From: Edaphochlamys debaryana
Lineage: Eukaryota > Chlorophyta > Chlorophyceae > Chlamydomonadales
Reading direction: 5' to 3'
Assembly (NCBI GenBank): GCA_016858145.1
Contig: JAEHOE010000033.1
Span: 248,001-312,000 of the forward strand
DNA: 64,000 nucleotides
Under the pieces are notes generated by a model. The model saw only the letters and a program-made list of their open reading frames with translations. It ran no database searches and was not told where the DNA came from. Positions 22,838 through 34,100 of this stretch are shown in pieces (the first letter of the stretch is position 1; every line of letters starts with the position of its first letter). The translations under genes and the position numbers were made by a program.

Positions 22838-25800
22838 ATGCAGACGCCGCCCAGTCAGGGCCGGCCGCCGCCCGGGCCCTCGGGCGCGGGCGGCCCCGCC
22901 CCCACAGTCTCCCCCGACCTCTCCTCGGCCGCAGCTCCCTACAGCGAGATTGAGCCGCTGCTGCCCCGCGCGGGCAGCTACGGAGCCGGCGCCGGCGGTG
23001 GTGCCGGCGGGGGCGCGGCAGGGGGTGGCCGCGGCGCTGCGGTCGAGCCCCCCGCCGGGCCGCCGCCGCCGCTGCAGCCGCCTGCGCGCGCGACCTTCGC
23101 GATGGCTGCGCCGGCGGGGGCCGGGGCGCCGGGGCGCGTGGGAGGTGAGGCGGCGCGGCGGGGGGGGCGGGGAGGGGCCCACGGGTCTGACGGGCGCCCT
23201 GGCTCGGTGGTCTTGCAAGCGCTGGGTTGCAGCGAGGGATGGGATACTGCGAGGGAGAGGGGGAGGCCAGGGGTTGGGGTGCAGTGCCCCTTGAGCGTCC
23301 CCCACGGCCCGGCAGCTGAGTCGGTCTCCTGCTGTTGCTCCCCGCCCCTAACCCCCCCGCTCCCCTGCTTCCCCCCCCGCTCCCTGCTTTCCCCCCTCCC
23401 CTGCTTTCCCCCCTCCCCTGCGTCTCCCAGGCCCCCATGCGGCCGGATACTGGGCCCGCGCTAAGGCCAAGGCTCAGGTGGGGGGCGGGAAGGGGCCGAG
23501 GAGGAAGGAGGGACACGCGCTTGGGCCCCCCACCCTTGCGTACACTCTGGCCAGCCCTGCATTCCCCAATCCTTGGGTGTCCCCTCCCCCGTCCCCCGAC
23601 CGCCCCAGGCCCAAATGAGTGAGGTCCGGCGGGAGGCGGCTGGCAACGTGGCGGCAGTACGGGAGGCGGCACAGGTGGGACCGACTGGCGGGGGGAGGGG
23701 GGCCCTCCTAGGCCTGCGCCCCGGCTGGGTTCGCTTGCGGGCCGCCACACCCACGCGTCACGAAACCCACACGCCCCTCTTCCCCTCCCTCCACCCCCCT
23801 CCTCCTCCCCAGGAGGTGGTTGCCGCCGACGCCTCCCTCCGCCAGCGCCTGAGGGCGGCCGCGGGGCTGGTGGCGGCGGTGGACAGCGGCCCCCTGGCCA
23901 AGTGGGGGGCGCGGGGGCTGGTGTGCGCCTTCTACGTCAACCAGGTGGGGGAGCGGTGGGAAGGGAGAGGGGGGCTTCCAGGAGCGTGTGTGTTTCCTGG
24001 CGCGTGGGTGTTGCGATGCGCTCTCCTCTTTCCCAGGACGGGCGGGGCGGGGCGAGTTGAAGGAGTTGAAGGAGTTGCCAAGGAGGACCAGCACACATAC
24101 ACAGTGCCAATGCACCCCCCCTCTGGGACTTTCCGCCCGGGCCACCCGCGCAAGCCCACACCCCACACCACCTGCAACCACTGACATGACCAGTCCACAC
24201 CCCACCCCACCCCACCCCACGGCAGGCCGCCGAGGCCATCGAGACGTGGGCCCACCTCAAGGACAGCCCCGTGCGCCGCCGCTGGGCGAGCGACCCGGAG
24301 CCCCCGCCCCTGGCCTTCCCCTGGATCCAGGTGGGGGTGGGGTGGTGGCGGGGGCTTGGGGCTCGGGGGTTGAGGGGGTGGGGGCGATGGAGTGTGCAGC
24401 TGCCTGTGTCTGGGCCCCCAGCCGGGAGGGGGATGGAGGGGTGGGGGGGATAGGGGGGAAATGACCCGGGGCCGGGAGCAGAGAGGTGCTTGATGACCTC
24501 CGCCGGGGTGCCCCATGCGGCCATGATAACGGCGGTCAGCGAGCAAGGGACAGCTTCTCTTCATTGCCACGTGTGCGTGTGGGGCTCACCGCATCCCCTC
24601 CCCCTGCCGCCCCCTCTACTAACCTCGTAACCGAGGGTCCATATGACTCATATCAAGGCAATCCTTACCTCCTCTACCTCACCCCCCCCCCCCAGGTCTC
24701 CCTGTGGCTCCCCCTGGCCCTGCTCTGCCTGCTGGGCCTGGGCGTGCCCCTCACGGGGGGGGCCCTGCTGGCCAAGACGGTGTGGGAGGAGGCGGCGATC
24801 ACGTGGCGCCAGGTGGGGGGGGGGCAGGGGCAGGGCAGGGGGAGAGGGGGCAGGGGGGAGGGGGGCTCCGCTTACGCGAGTGGATAGGTGAGGGCCGAGG
24901 GGTGGGGACGGCGGGGGGACGAGCGATTGAATGAGCATGGCTGTATGCCGTGTATGAGGCAAGGGCGTGGTGAGGCTGACGGCTACAGTGCGTCAGTGCC
25001 TGAGCCCCTCCCCCGCATATCTCACTCCCCTGTTCCCCATCTGCACCTCCAGATCGTGACCGTGATCTGGTACGGCAGCCGACCCACCGAGATGCTGGCC
25101 AAGCGGCTTGCCATTGTGAGGGCCTGAGGGGGGGAGGGAGGGGGGAAGGCGAGTGAGGGAAATGAGGCAATCAAGGCCACGGCCACGCAGGCAGTCGCCT
25201 GTGCCCCAGTGGCACGCGTGTCACGAAACACACACGCTCTTCCCCCCTCTTCCCCCCTTTCCCCCCCCCCAGGTGGGCTCCACACTCCTGGTGGTGGCTC
25301 ACAGCGCCAAGGACAGAGCCCGCATGCGCAGCTACGCAGGTGGGGGGGGGGAGGGGCGAGGAGGGGGGGCAAGCGCAGGGCCGACATGTGTATGTGTAAA
25401 CTTAAAGGCCAGCGCGGGTCGGAGTGCAAGCAGATGGCTCCACCCCCTACCCGCTACCCCCTGCGGGGCTGCAAGCCACTCCCCACCCAATCCCCGCCTC
25501 CACCCCCACCCCCTCCAGGCATGCTCCTCTCCCCCGACCGCCCCTCCTCCGGCCCCTCCCGCCGCCGCTCCGCCGCCCTCCTGGCTGGGCGCCTGCTGCT
25601 GGCCTGCCTGCTGCTGTTCGCGGGCTGGAGCCAGGTGGGGGGGAGGGGGGGTGGGGGGGAATGAGGGGGGAAACGTGTGTTTAGGATGCGTAGGGTGGGC
25701 GCGTGATACGTATAAGTGCAGTTGTGAGCAGACAGGCCGCGGGGAAGAAGCCCCAGGCAAACCCGAAACCCCGAAGCAACGGTCCCGACCCGGTCCCGAC

Positions 25801-28800
25801 CCGGCACCGATGGCAAACCTGACCAGCGACTGGCCGGCGGACGCGCTGGGCGTGTAGAGCGCTCCACGGAGTAGTAGACGGAGCGGAAAAGTGAACAGCG
25901 CTAGGCGCCAACAGGCGCATGCCCGCAGCAGCGCGACACGCCCAAACGCCCAACACCGCCCGAAACACACTGTTACTCACCTGAGCGGGAGTCCAAGAGT
26001 GCGGGGCGGAGAAGAAGCGTAACATGAAAGGGTGAGGAAGGGTGGGCCAAGAGGGTGTTAATAGCCGCGAAAGTCGCGGGCAGTGTAGAGTGAAGAAGGA
26101 CAAACACCTAAGCGCTAGCTGCGGGCTGAGGGGGGTTGCGGAGGCGAGGGGTGATAGAGGAGTTGAGGGGAGAATACGGCAATGTGCGGAGATGAGCGTG
26201 CTCGCTTCCGCGCAGGCAGGGGCATCCCACAAGGGGGCAGGGGCCAAACAAAGGGTTGTGTGTGTGCGTGCTAGGCAACCGCGCGTGGGCTCCAAATGAG
26301 CTCCCCGCGACGCGGCAAGCCGAGTCCTGCCACGGCGATAAGGCCGACCGGCGGCGGCGTGCGGGTGCTGGGGAGGGCAAGCAACCAGGGTAAACAGGGG
26401 GCAGAGGGGGGCAGAGGGGATGCCCCTGGGGTGTGATGGCTGTGCGAGTGCGGAAACGTGTGTGTATTGCGTGTCGGGGGCGGTGCGGCGCCTGCTGCTG
26501 GCCTGCCTGCTGCTGCTGTTCGCGGGCTGGAGCCAGGTGGGGGGGAGGGGGGGTGGGGGGGAATGAGGCAGCATCACCACCTAAGCGAAAGGCCGCCCCA
26601 AAGCGTGCGCCGGCACTGGCTGAGGACCTGTGATGGCGCTTCCGTTTCGGTTTCGGATCCGGATCCGGATCTCTGGCGCCAAGATCCCGGGTCGAACTGC
26701 AGCAGACGGGGCGGGACCCTGACGCCTTACGGGGATCACGATAACGATAACGATACCAATGGCAACATTTATGTAATGTAACAATTAATGTAACAAGAGC
26801 AGCAGGAACCGCCTCCCGAGGGGAGCCAAGGTGGGTTTTGGTGCGGCCCGGGTGCGTGGGCTTGGTCTTGGGTTTGGACTTGGGCTGTGCCCTGGGATGG
26901 AGCGCCCTCCCGAGGACCAGGCCAAGGCCAAACCCAAGCTCAAGCCCCGGCCGAGTTGTGGGATCTGGATCCGGATCCCTAGGCCGATCCCCAGCGCAAG
27001 CCCGGGACCTAGACACGGCCACATGGGTCGGGAGCCACACGGAATGTGGGGTTTTGGGTCCCTCAATGTCAGTCTCGGGCGCCTGTCCACAAACGTGTGC
27101 CCCCGCACCCCCTCTCGTGCCCCTTCTGCCCTCACCCCTCCCCCCCTTCCCCTCCCCCAGCTGCGGCGTATCGCCCACCGGGGGGGCTCCCTCTGGACCG
27201 CCACCCCCCTCACTCCCCGCCAGGTGGGCAGGGGCAGAGGGTGGGGGGCACTGGGTGGCAGGCAAGGGCCGGTTACGGCAACGGTTGCTTGCCCCGGGCG
27301 GTGGGGCGGGGGGCAGCGGGTGGGGGCTCGGGGCCCGTGGGGCTGAAGGGCGGCACGCTCCAGGCAGTACACAATGCGTGTGACTCCATCCGCGTCACGT
27401 GCCTCCTTGCTCCGCGCCCTCGCGCCCGTCCTCTGGCCCCCCTCCTCGGCTGGACCCCCCCCCGAATGGCTTGTGCCCCCCCCCCCTGTGCGCCCCCACC
27501 CGCAATGACCTGCTGTGCCACACACCCGCTCCAGCGCTCCCCACCATCCCCAACCCCTTTCGCGTCGTCCGCATCCCTCTTCTTCTCTTACTCCCAGTCC
27601 TCATTCCCCCTCCCCCCCCCTCCCCCTCCCCCTCCCCCTCTCCCCTCCCCTCCCCTCCCCTCTCAGCAAGCCGACCAGGCCGTACGACAGGCGGCAGCGG
27701 TCCTCTCCTCGGCCAGCGACGCCGCCGCCGCCAAGGCCGCCGGCGGCGCCACCGATGCCGGCGGCGCGGCGGCGGTCGGGCCGCGGTCCACCGGCGGCGC
27801 CGCCGGCGGCGGTACGGCAGGCGGTTACGGTTTCGTACGGCACCACTACGGCATCCCGGACTCGCACGACAACAACTGGCAGCTGCTGGAGCTGGCGCTG
27901 TGCCTGCCCCTGGTGCTGGGATGGCAGGTGAGGTGCCGTACGATGCCGTACTTGCCTCTTGTACGGTGTGGGGATGTGGGGTATCCTGCCTCTGTCCTCA
28001 TGCGTCGCAGCTCTCCACGTATCGGAACTGCGCTCGCCTTGAACCCCTCCCGCTGGGACCCCCGGCTGACCCTCCAGCACCCAGTGCCTTTTCCCTTTCC
28101 CCCTGGCCCCCACCTTGTCGCCTAGCCATCTCCCGATCTGCCCTCCTCCCAATTCCACTGCAGCTTCCCTACACTACCTCACCCCCCACGCTGGACCCCT
28201 CTTGCCTCCCCTTCCCCCCCCCCCCCTCGTGCCTCCTCCCCCCCCCCCAGACCTCCCTGGTGTGCCGCCTCCTGGCCGGGGTGCTGCTGCTGGAGGCGGT
28301 CACGTGTTGGCCCTTCTGGGCCTGGTTCTGGCCCTCGTGGCACGCAGGTGGGCCCGGGGTGGGCCCGGGCGGGCCCGGGGGGCCAAGGGCCTTACGGTGG
28401 TACTCCCCCATGACTTTCATTTCCCCTCGCACACATGCCATGAGGGAACAGGCGATCTTAGACTGCAGTCCTGTTCTCTAGAAGTTAGGTCTCACGTATC
28501 CATCTTTCCCCTGCCTTCCTACCCTCTCGCCCCCGCCCCAGCGGCCCACGCCCGGCAGCACTTTTTCGTGGATGGGGCCGTGGCGGGGGGGCTGGTGCTG
28601 CTGCAGGTGGGGGGCCTGAGGGGGGTGTCAGGGCTGCGTGTGTGTGTTTTGGCACGCCTCAGGGGTCCGGCAGCACTGGTATGCTTGCTGAGGTGGTGCT
28701 GGAGGCGCGGGAAGGGGGGGGAAGAGGAGGGATGAGAGATGGGAGGGAGAGCAGGCCTGCAGAGTGCAAACCTTCGTCCACTCTCGTTCGCCCCCTGCCC

Positions 28801-28933
28801 GTCTTCTGCGGCTTCTTGCCACGTTGTTCTCGTCAAACCCCTGCCCATCTCCCCCCCTCCCCCCCCGGACCCTCAGGCCCTGGGCCCCGGGTCCTACACA
28901 GTGGACCGCCTGCTGTCCGGCAAGGCCGAGTAG
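22838..28933 (+). CDS. SURF4/Erv29-like ER membrane cargo receptor
   Basis: Fourteen exons (22838-23144, 23431-23477, 23609-23674, 23813-23944, 24226-24330, 24696-24812, 25053-25115, 25273-25339, 25519-25634, 27161-27223, 27667-27927, 28251-28347, 28542-28606, 28877-28933) give 520 aa. The first 100 residues are Pro/Gly/Ala-rich. The core matches SURF4 in order: an amphipathic segment (LVCAFYVNQAAEAIETW); hydrophobic helices (VSLWLPLALLCLLGLG, VGSTLLVVAHSA, AALLAGRLLLACLLLFAGW, LALCLPLVLGW, LVCRLLAGVLLLEAV); an aromatic WPFWAWFWPSW; and the conserved end HARQHFFVDGAVAGGLVLL...ALGPGSYTVD. SURF4/Erv29 carries soluble cargo from the ER into COPII vesicles. The human protein is 269 aa; the extra length comes from the N-terminus and an Ala/Gly insert encoded at 27667-27840. 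The usual C-terminal dilysine ER-retrieval motif is not evident (it ends SGKAE). Confidence 0.8.
25589..26568 (+). repeat. Duplicated exon end plus donor site, spacing about 0.9 kb, inside a SURF4-like intron
   Basis: The last 46 nt of exon 25519-25634 and the first 30 or so nt of its intron (25589-25666) recur at 26488-26568. The second copy has one extra CTG, which keeps the frame of the Leu run. It is preceded directly by GTGTGTATTGCGTGTCGGGG (26460-26479) and has no acceptor AG at its left edge. The intervening 0.8 kb is unrelated and non-coding, with GGATCC(G/A)GATC and AACGAT simple repeats. Confidence 0.85.
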
Positions 28934-31159
28934 GGTGGGGGGGGATGGACCTGACAGGGCCAGACATAGGGGGGGCAGGACCTGACGGGGGACCTGAGCC
29001 CAAACGCTGGGGCCGGTCTGCGGGGTTGCGGGGTTGCGGGCTTGCGGGCGTGCGGGGTTGCGCTGGATTCCCGTGAGTGCGGGCCACTGGGGCAGCGCCA
29101 CGGAGGGCGGTCGGGAAAGGGGGAAACCGATGGCACGGCTTGTTGATGTTGTTGTGCAAGGTAGTCGGGTCTGTGGGGATTCATTCTGTACATACGGCCC
29201 GCATACGGGCTGCTGTCTGAGCCTCTGAGGCAGCGCAATCTGACGAGGGTCAAGGCTTCACGGGGATGGCGGCGGGGCTGCAGGGGGTGAAAGACGAGGC
29301 GGCTTCAACCCTAGGGGGCAAGGTTGAAGTCTAATGGTCGAGGGGTGCGGGTTGGAAAGGAGGGCAGGGGCAGGGACGCTATGCATGGCCCGAGGCTTGA
29401 CGCTTCCGGGGCTTGACGAGGCCGCCTGGTGCTACAGTCGTGCTCTGGGGTCGGGACCTGGCGCGGATGCGATGGGTTCACAGAGGATGAAAGAGGCACT
29501 GTCGTCTGAGGTTCAGGGGCAAGCGGACATGAGCCGGTGCGGGGAGCCGGCAGTGTGCGTGGGCGGCTGTCCGGGTCATGGGGGCAATGCAATGTGCAGC
29601 TAGCCGGGTGTGCGGCATGCCAGGGGGTGCCCGTGCCCGATGTGCATGGTCCGAGGCCTGACGAGGATGGCGGCGGGGCTGCAGGGGATGAAAGACGAGG
29701 GTATTATAGAAAGACGCTGGTTGGAGAGGAGGGCAGGGGCAGGGAAGCAGGGCGGCACGGGAGGGGAAGCCTTGACGGTCTGCCTTGGCGTAGAGCGCGT
29801 GAGGCACGGCGACAGGGAGTGGGAGGGAGATTCAAGGGAGCAGGGGAGAGTTAAGTCTGTGAAAGGAGGGGGGATCGTGTGGGGACGGACCCTGTTGAGG
29901 ACCAGGGGAGGGCGAGTCCTGCCGACCCTTGGGCCAAGTGGGGCCACGCACTGTGCGCTCGACCGCCGACGGCTTTCAAGCGACGTAAGCAAGTTGAGCC
30001 TACGAGATTGCGGCAGAGTTGAACTGTGCCAATGCGCTCAACGGGGCAGTTCTGGCACTGCTGACACGCGTGACGTCGCGGCGTTGACCGTGCCTTGGTC
30101 GGCGAGACCGTGCTGCAGAAGGCCCTGTAACCGGAGCGCCACGCCCTTGTCAGAAAGCCCGTGTTGTGCCGCTGATGCTACAAGGTATCTTGGGAGGAAG
30201 GTGACGCGGCCGGGAAAGTGCGGGGCGCTTCTTGCCCGACGCTTGGGTGCACTGGGCGCGATCCCGCCTGGCTCGGCCATGGGATAGGAGCCCCGGACTA
30301 AACTGCGAATGAGGAAGCAGTTGACTGAGCTGCACGCTGTATCCCTGTAGCCGCTAGACAACTTCGCCTTCGCGGCACCGAGCTGCAAGGCCGCCAATTC
30401 TAGCGATCGTCAAGGCTGCAGCTCTCTGAAGCAGCTTGGACGAGGACTAGGCACTCACGAGGACACACCGTGCTGCTTAAGGCTGATGGCCTGAGCCCGG
30501 GCACCTGAGCCCTTTCCGCGGAGAAGCCTCGAGGTCAGTCTGGCATGTGCTCTTCTCCTCCGTGTGGCCTTGCGAAACAGCACCGCCTGGCTTGGACCTT
30601 GTGACTGGAGCCAGCCTTGGACTGGAGGCCGTCTCGTGGGCTGGAGAGGCACGCAACACCGGAGGTTGCATTTCGGCACTGTCGGGGATAAGGGACAACA
30701 AACAGCTCGTGTGCTGCATGCGGAGGCCATATCGCAACCTCAGCAGCAGGATTGCGGGGCCGGCCAGGCAATTGCGCCGACAAGGCGGCGCCGTGCCCCT
30801 CGCGGGTTTGGTCCGCCAGCCCCTGAGCGCCTCCACGCCTCGGCCGCAGCCTCGCCTCATGCCCCTGCCCTTTCGAGGGCTTTCGGAGGCTTATAACTGT
30901 CCAGCTAACTCTGCATGGTTTCTATGAGGTCCCGGCCTAGACGTACCACACCCCGGCACAGGCTCTGAGGAAACGCTCCCATTCGGCAGCTGTCGCAGCT
31001 GTCTCACGGCTGCCCACCCCGCCCCCACACTACGCCCCAGCCGAGCCTGCTGCCTTCGTTCCCACCCCGCGCCTCAACCCCCACCCCTCTGCATGCACCC
31101 TCCCCTCCCTCCCCTATCCCCCAGGCCTTGCTTCACACAGCACCCTCCGCATCCTGCCC
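28934..31159. other. Intergenic region: SURF4-like 3' UTR and importin promoter
   Basis: There are 2.2 kb without a convincing gene. A TGTAA at 30126-30130 could end the SURF4-like transcript, although 1.2 kb is long for a 3' UTR. The part from 29800 to 31000 has more even base composition and no conserved frame. C-rich sequence and CAG just before 31125 could be either an acceptor of a 5' UTR intron or plain upstream sequence. Confidence 0.5.
29265..29745 (+). repeat. Imperfect direct repeat of about 110 nt, two copies
   Basis: A block beginning GATGGCGGCGGGGCTGCAGG, continuing through GATGAAAGACGAGG, then GGTTGGA(A/G)AGGAGGGCAGGGGCAGGGA, occurs at about 29265-29373 and 29665-29745. A second shared piece, TGCATGG(C/T)CCGAGGC(T/C)TGAC, lies at 29382 and 29642, so the order of the two pieces is rotated between copies. 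Confidence 0.65.
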
Positions 31160-34100
31160 ATGCTGCTGGGTCTGGGCGGGCCCCCGGGGCTGGGGAGCGC
31201 TCCGCCGCACCCCACCGTCCCGGAGCCCCAGTCCGTGGAGCAGATCCTGGCCACGATCCAGGTACGGCAGTGCCGTACGGCGGTGCAGTCCGACAGGGCG
31301 GTACGGCAGGGCAGTACGCCTGTACAGCAGCAGCCGTGCCGGAGCGCTGAACGGTGTCGGCAGCGCTCGTCCTCCTCTGCAAATCCCTGCCTTCCTTGCT
31401 TCCCCTCCCCTCTTTCCACCCGGTCTCACAGCACCTGCCTCCTCCCCTCCCCTCCCCCTCTCCCCCCTTTCCCCCCCCCCCCAGGCCGCCCTCTCAAACG
31501 ACCGCGCCACCCGCACCCAGGCCGAGTCCCTGCTCCACGGCTGGGAGGCGGACGCGGCGCCGCACTTCCTGTCGGGGCTGATGCGCATCGTGGAGCAGCG
31601 GGACAGCGTGCCGGAGGTGGGGGCGGGGGGGCGGAGGGGTTTGGGAGGGGGCGTGTGTGTGTATTGGGAGGCGTTGGGGGGTGGGAGGGGGGCGTCTGTA
31701 TACATGAGGGGGCATTATGAATGCCTCCAGCCCGGCCAGGCAGAGGGGTTCGGCCCTTCCTCTGCCCAGCGGTGCGCTCTGCCTCTCCGCGTGCCGCAAA
31801 ACACACCCTTCCCTCCCCTCCCGCCCCCCCCCGCCCCCAGCCCATCCGCCTGCTGGCCGTGGTGGTAGCCAAGAACGCCGTGGGCTCCTCCTGGCGCAAG
31901 ACCCTGGGGTCGCGGGAGTGGTCCCGGGTGCCGGACAGCGAGAAGGCGGTGGTGCGGGAGGGGGCGCTGCAGCTGCTGCTGCAGGGTGGGTGGGGTGGGG
32001 GGGCTGGGGTGGTTGGGAGGGGGGGGAGTGTGTTTTGACACGGGGTGGTGCGGGTGAGATGGGGGGCGCTGCAGTTGCTGCTGCAGGGTGGATGGAGGGG
32101 GTAAAGGAATGAGGGGGATGGCGGGTGCTCGCTCACCAGTGCCCGTGCTTGGAGCGGACACGGCGGGGCGGCCTGGGTTGTCGCCAGTACCTCTGCTTGG
32201 CACGGTGGACTCGCCATGCTCATGACGCCCTTCCCCGCCCTCCCTCCCCCTCCCCCCCCAGACCCCTCCGAGCGGGTGGCCCTTCAGCTGTCCCTGCTGG
32301 TCACCAACATCGCCCGATTCGACTTCCCGGGGCGGGCGGAGAACCTGCTGCAGGTGGGGCGGCGGGGGCTGGAAGGGGGTGCTGCAGGTGGGGGGCTGGA
32401 AGGGGAAAGGGGGGCGGTGGCGGGGGTTGGAGGCGGGATGGGGCGAATCACAAACTGCAAGTGGGGCCGCCTGAGGGGGGAAGGGTTGAATCCCTCCATC
32501 ACCGCCCCCCCCCCAGGTGCTCCTGTCCGCCGCGGCGCTGGACTCTGCGCTGCCGCCCCCCGCCAAGCTGCGGGTGCTCAAGGCGCTGAAGCGGGTGCTG
32601 CAGGTGGGGCGGTGGGGGGTGGGGGGAGGGGTGGGGGGTGGGGTGGGGCCTGGGTGGCGGCTGGGTTGGGCGAGTGGTTAGGTGAGCCCGCATCTTCTGG
32701 TCCGGAATTTCAGTTGGCATGCACCGTGCCAGGGCCCGGGCTCTGCTGCGCCCGGCACGTGTGTCGTGTCACGAAACACACGTCTCTGAACACCCCGCCC
32801 CCCCTCCCTCCACTTCCCCCCTCCCCCCCCAGGGCCTGGGCTCCAAGCGCTTCGTCATTGAGGCGCCCACGCCGGGGCCCGCGGGGGTGCTGGCGCTGCC
32901 GGGTGGGGGGGCTGGGGTGGCGGGAGATCGCGGGTTGGGGGCGGGACGGGTGGGTGCCGAAGCTGTCAAGTGACAGGGCAGGGCAGCGCAGAGCGAGGGG
33001 GAGGTTGGTTGCAAGGGTAGGGCAGCGGCAGGGAGCGGGGTGGGGTAGGGTGGGTGTGTTTAGCTGGGCTAGCCCATCCCACCTTCGCGATCCCGCTCAA
33101 CCTCGAACGGCCCCTGCCCCCCTGCCGCCCTCCTCTCCCGCCCAGACCTGTCCGCGCTCTCTGCCCGCATCACGGCCGAGCGGGCCCTGTTCAAGTCCCG
33201 GCTGGGGGACTGCTTCTCGCCGCTTCATGCCATGCTCACCAGGACCACGGCGGCGTTCTGCGAGGGTGGGGCTGCGACGGGGGCAGGGGGTGGGGGCTGG
33301 GTGTTCGGTGGAGGGGGCGAGGGGGATGGGCAAGGCTACTTACGGGGTGGCGAGGCGGGGGGCGGAAAGTCCGCGGCAAGCTGACGTGGGGGGTCCGGAG
33401 GCTGGGAGGGGGAAGGCGGGCTGGGGGAAGGGGGCTGGGGGAAGGGGGGCTGGGGGAAGAGGGGGTGGGGGTGGCATTGACACACGGCCCAGCAGCGTCC
33501 GCGGCAGAGCCGCTGCCCCTGTCCTGGCCATCGGACGCGACCGCACCCTCCACCTCCTCCCGACTACGCCCTTCTGCGCCCCCCTCCGCAGGCGGCGCCG
33601 GCTGGGAGGCGGCCGGGCCCTACGCGGCCGCCGCCGCCGCCTGCCTGCAGGCCCTGCTCTACCTCACGCCCCCCTCGGCAAGCCAGGTGGGGCCTCAGGG
33701 CGGGACCGGGACCGGAGCCGGGTTTGGGTTCGGGTCTGAGCTCAATCGTGATGGGTTTGTGGGCGGGGGGGGGGGGTTGTGTCGTTGTGACGGCGTGGCC
33801 GCGCTAGGGGTAGGGCGCTGGCGAGGGGGTGCGAGCAGTCAGGACGCCCTCCCGGCCCCATGTGCTCTCCCTTTCCCCACCCACCCCAACCCCCTCCAGG
33901 ACGACCTTCCCCCCGGCACCGAGGACGTCCTCCACGCCATCCACGGGGGCTGCTCGGCGGTGCAGCGGGGGGCGCCGCAGGGTGAGGGGGGCCTGGGAAG
34001 GGCGGGGTGCTGGGTTCGGGCGAGGGGGGTGGGCGTGGGGTCTGGGGAGGGTGGGGCGAGGGGAGGGTGAGTCATGGGGTCTGGGCATATGCTGGGGGCC

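Noticed and set aside
22212..23750. 512-codon open frame on the - strand
   Set aside because: It is antisense to the first SURF4-like exons, Pro/Arg-rich by composition, and matches no family. GC-rich DNA gives long open frames by chance.
26488..26568. Second copy of the SURF4-like helix as an alternative exon
   Set aside because: No AG acceptor lies at its left edge; the preceding bases are the TG motif and CGGTGCG.
26108..27265. 385-codon - strand frame with GLGLGFGLG and KPKTKP runs
   Set aside because: It lies in a SURF4-like intron over simple repeats, with no domain and no splice support.
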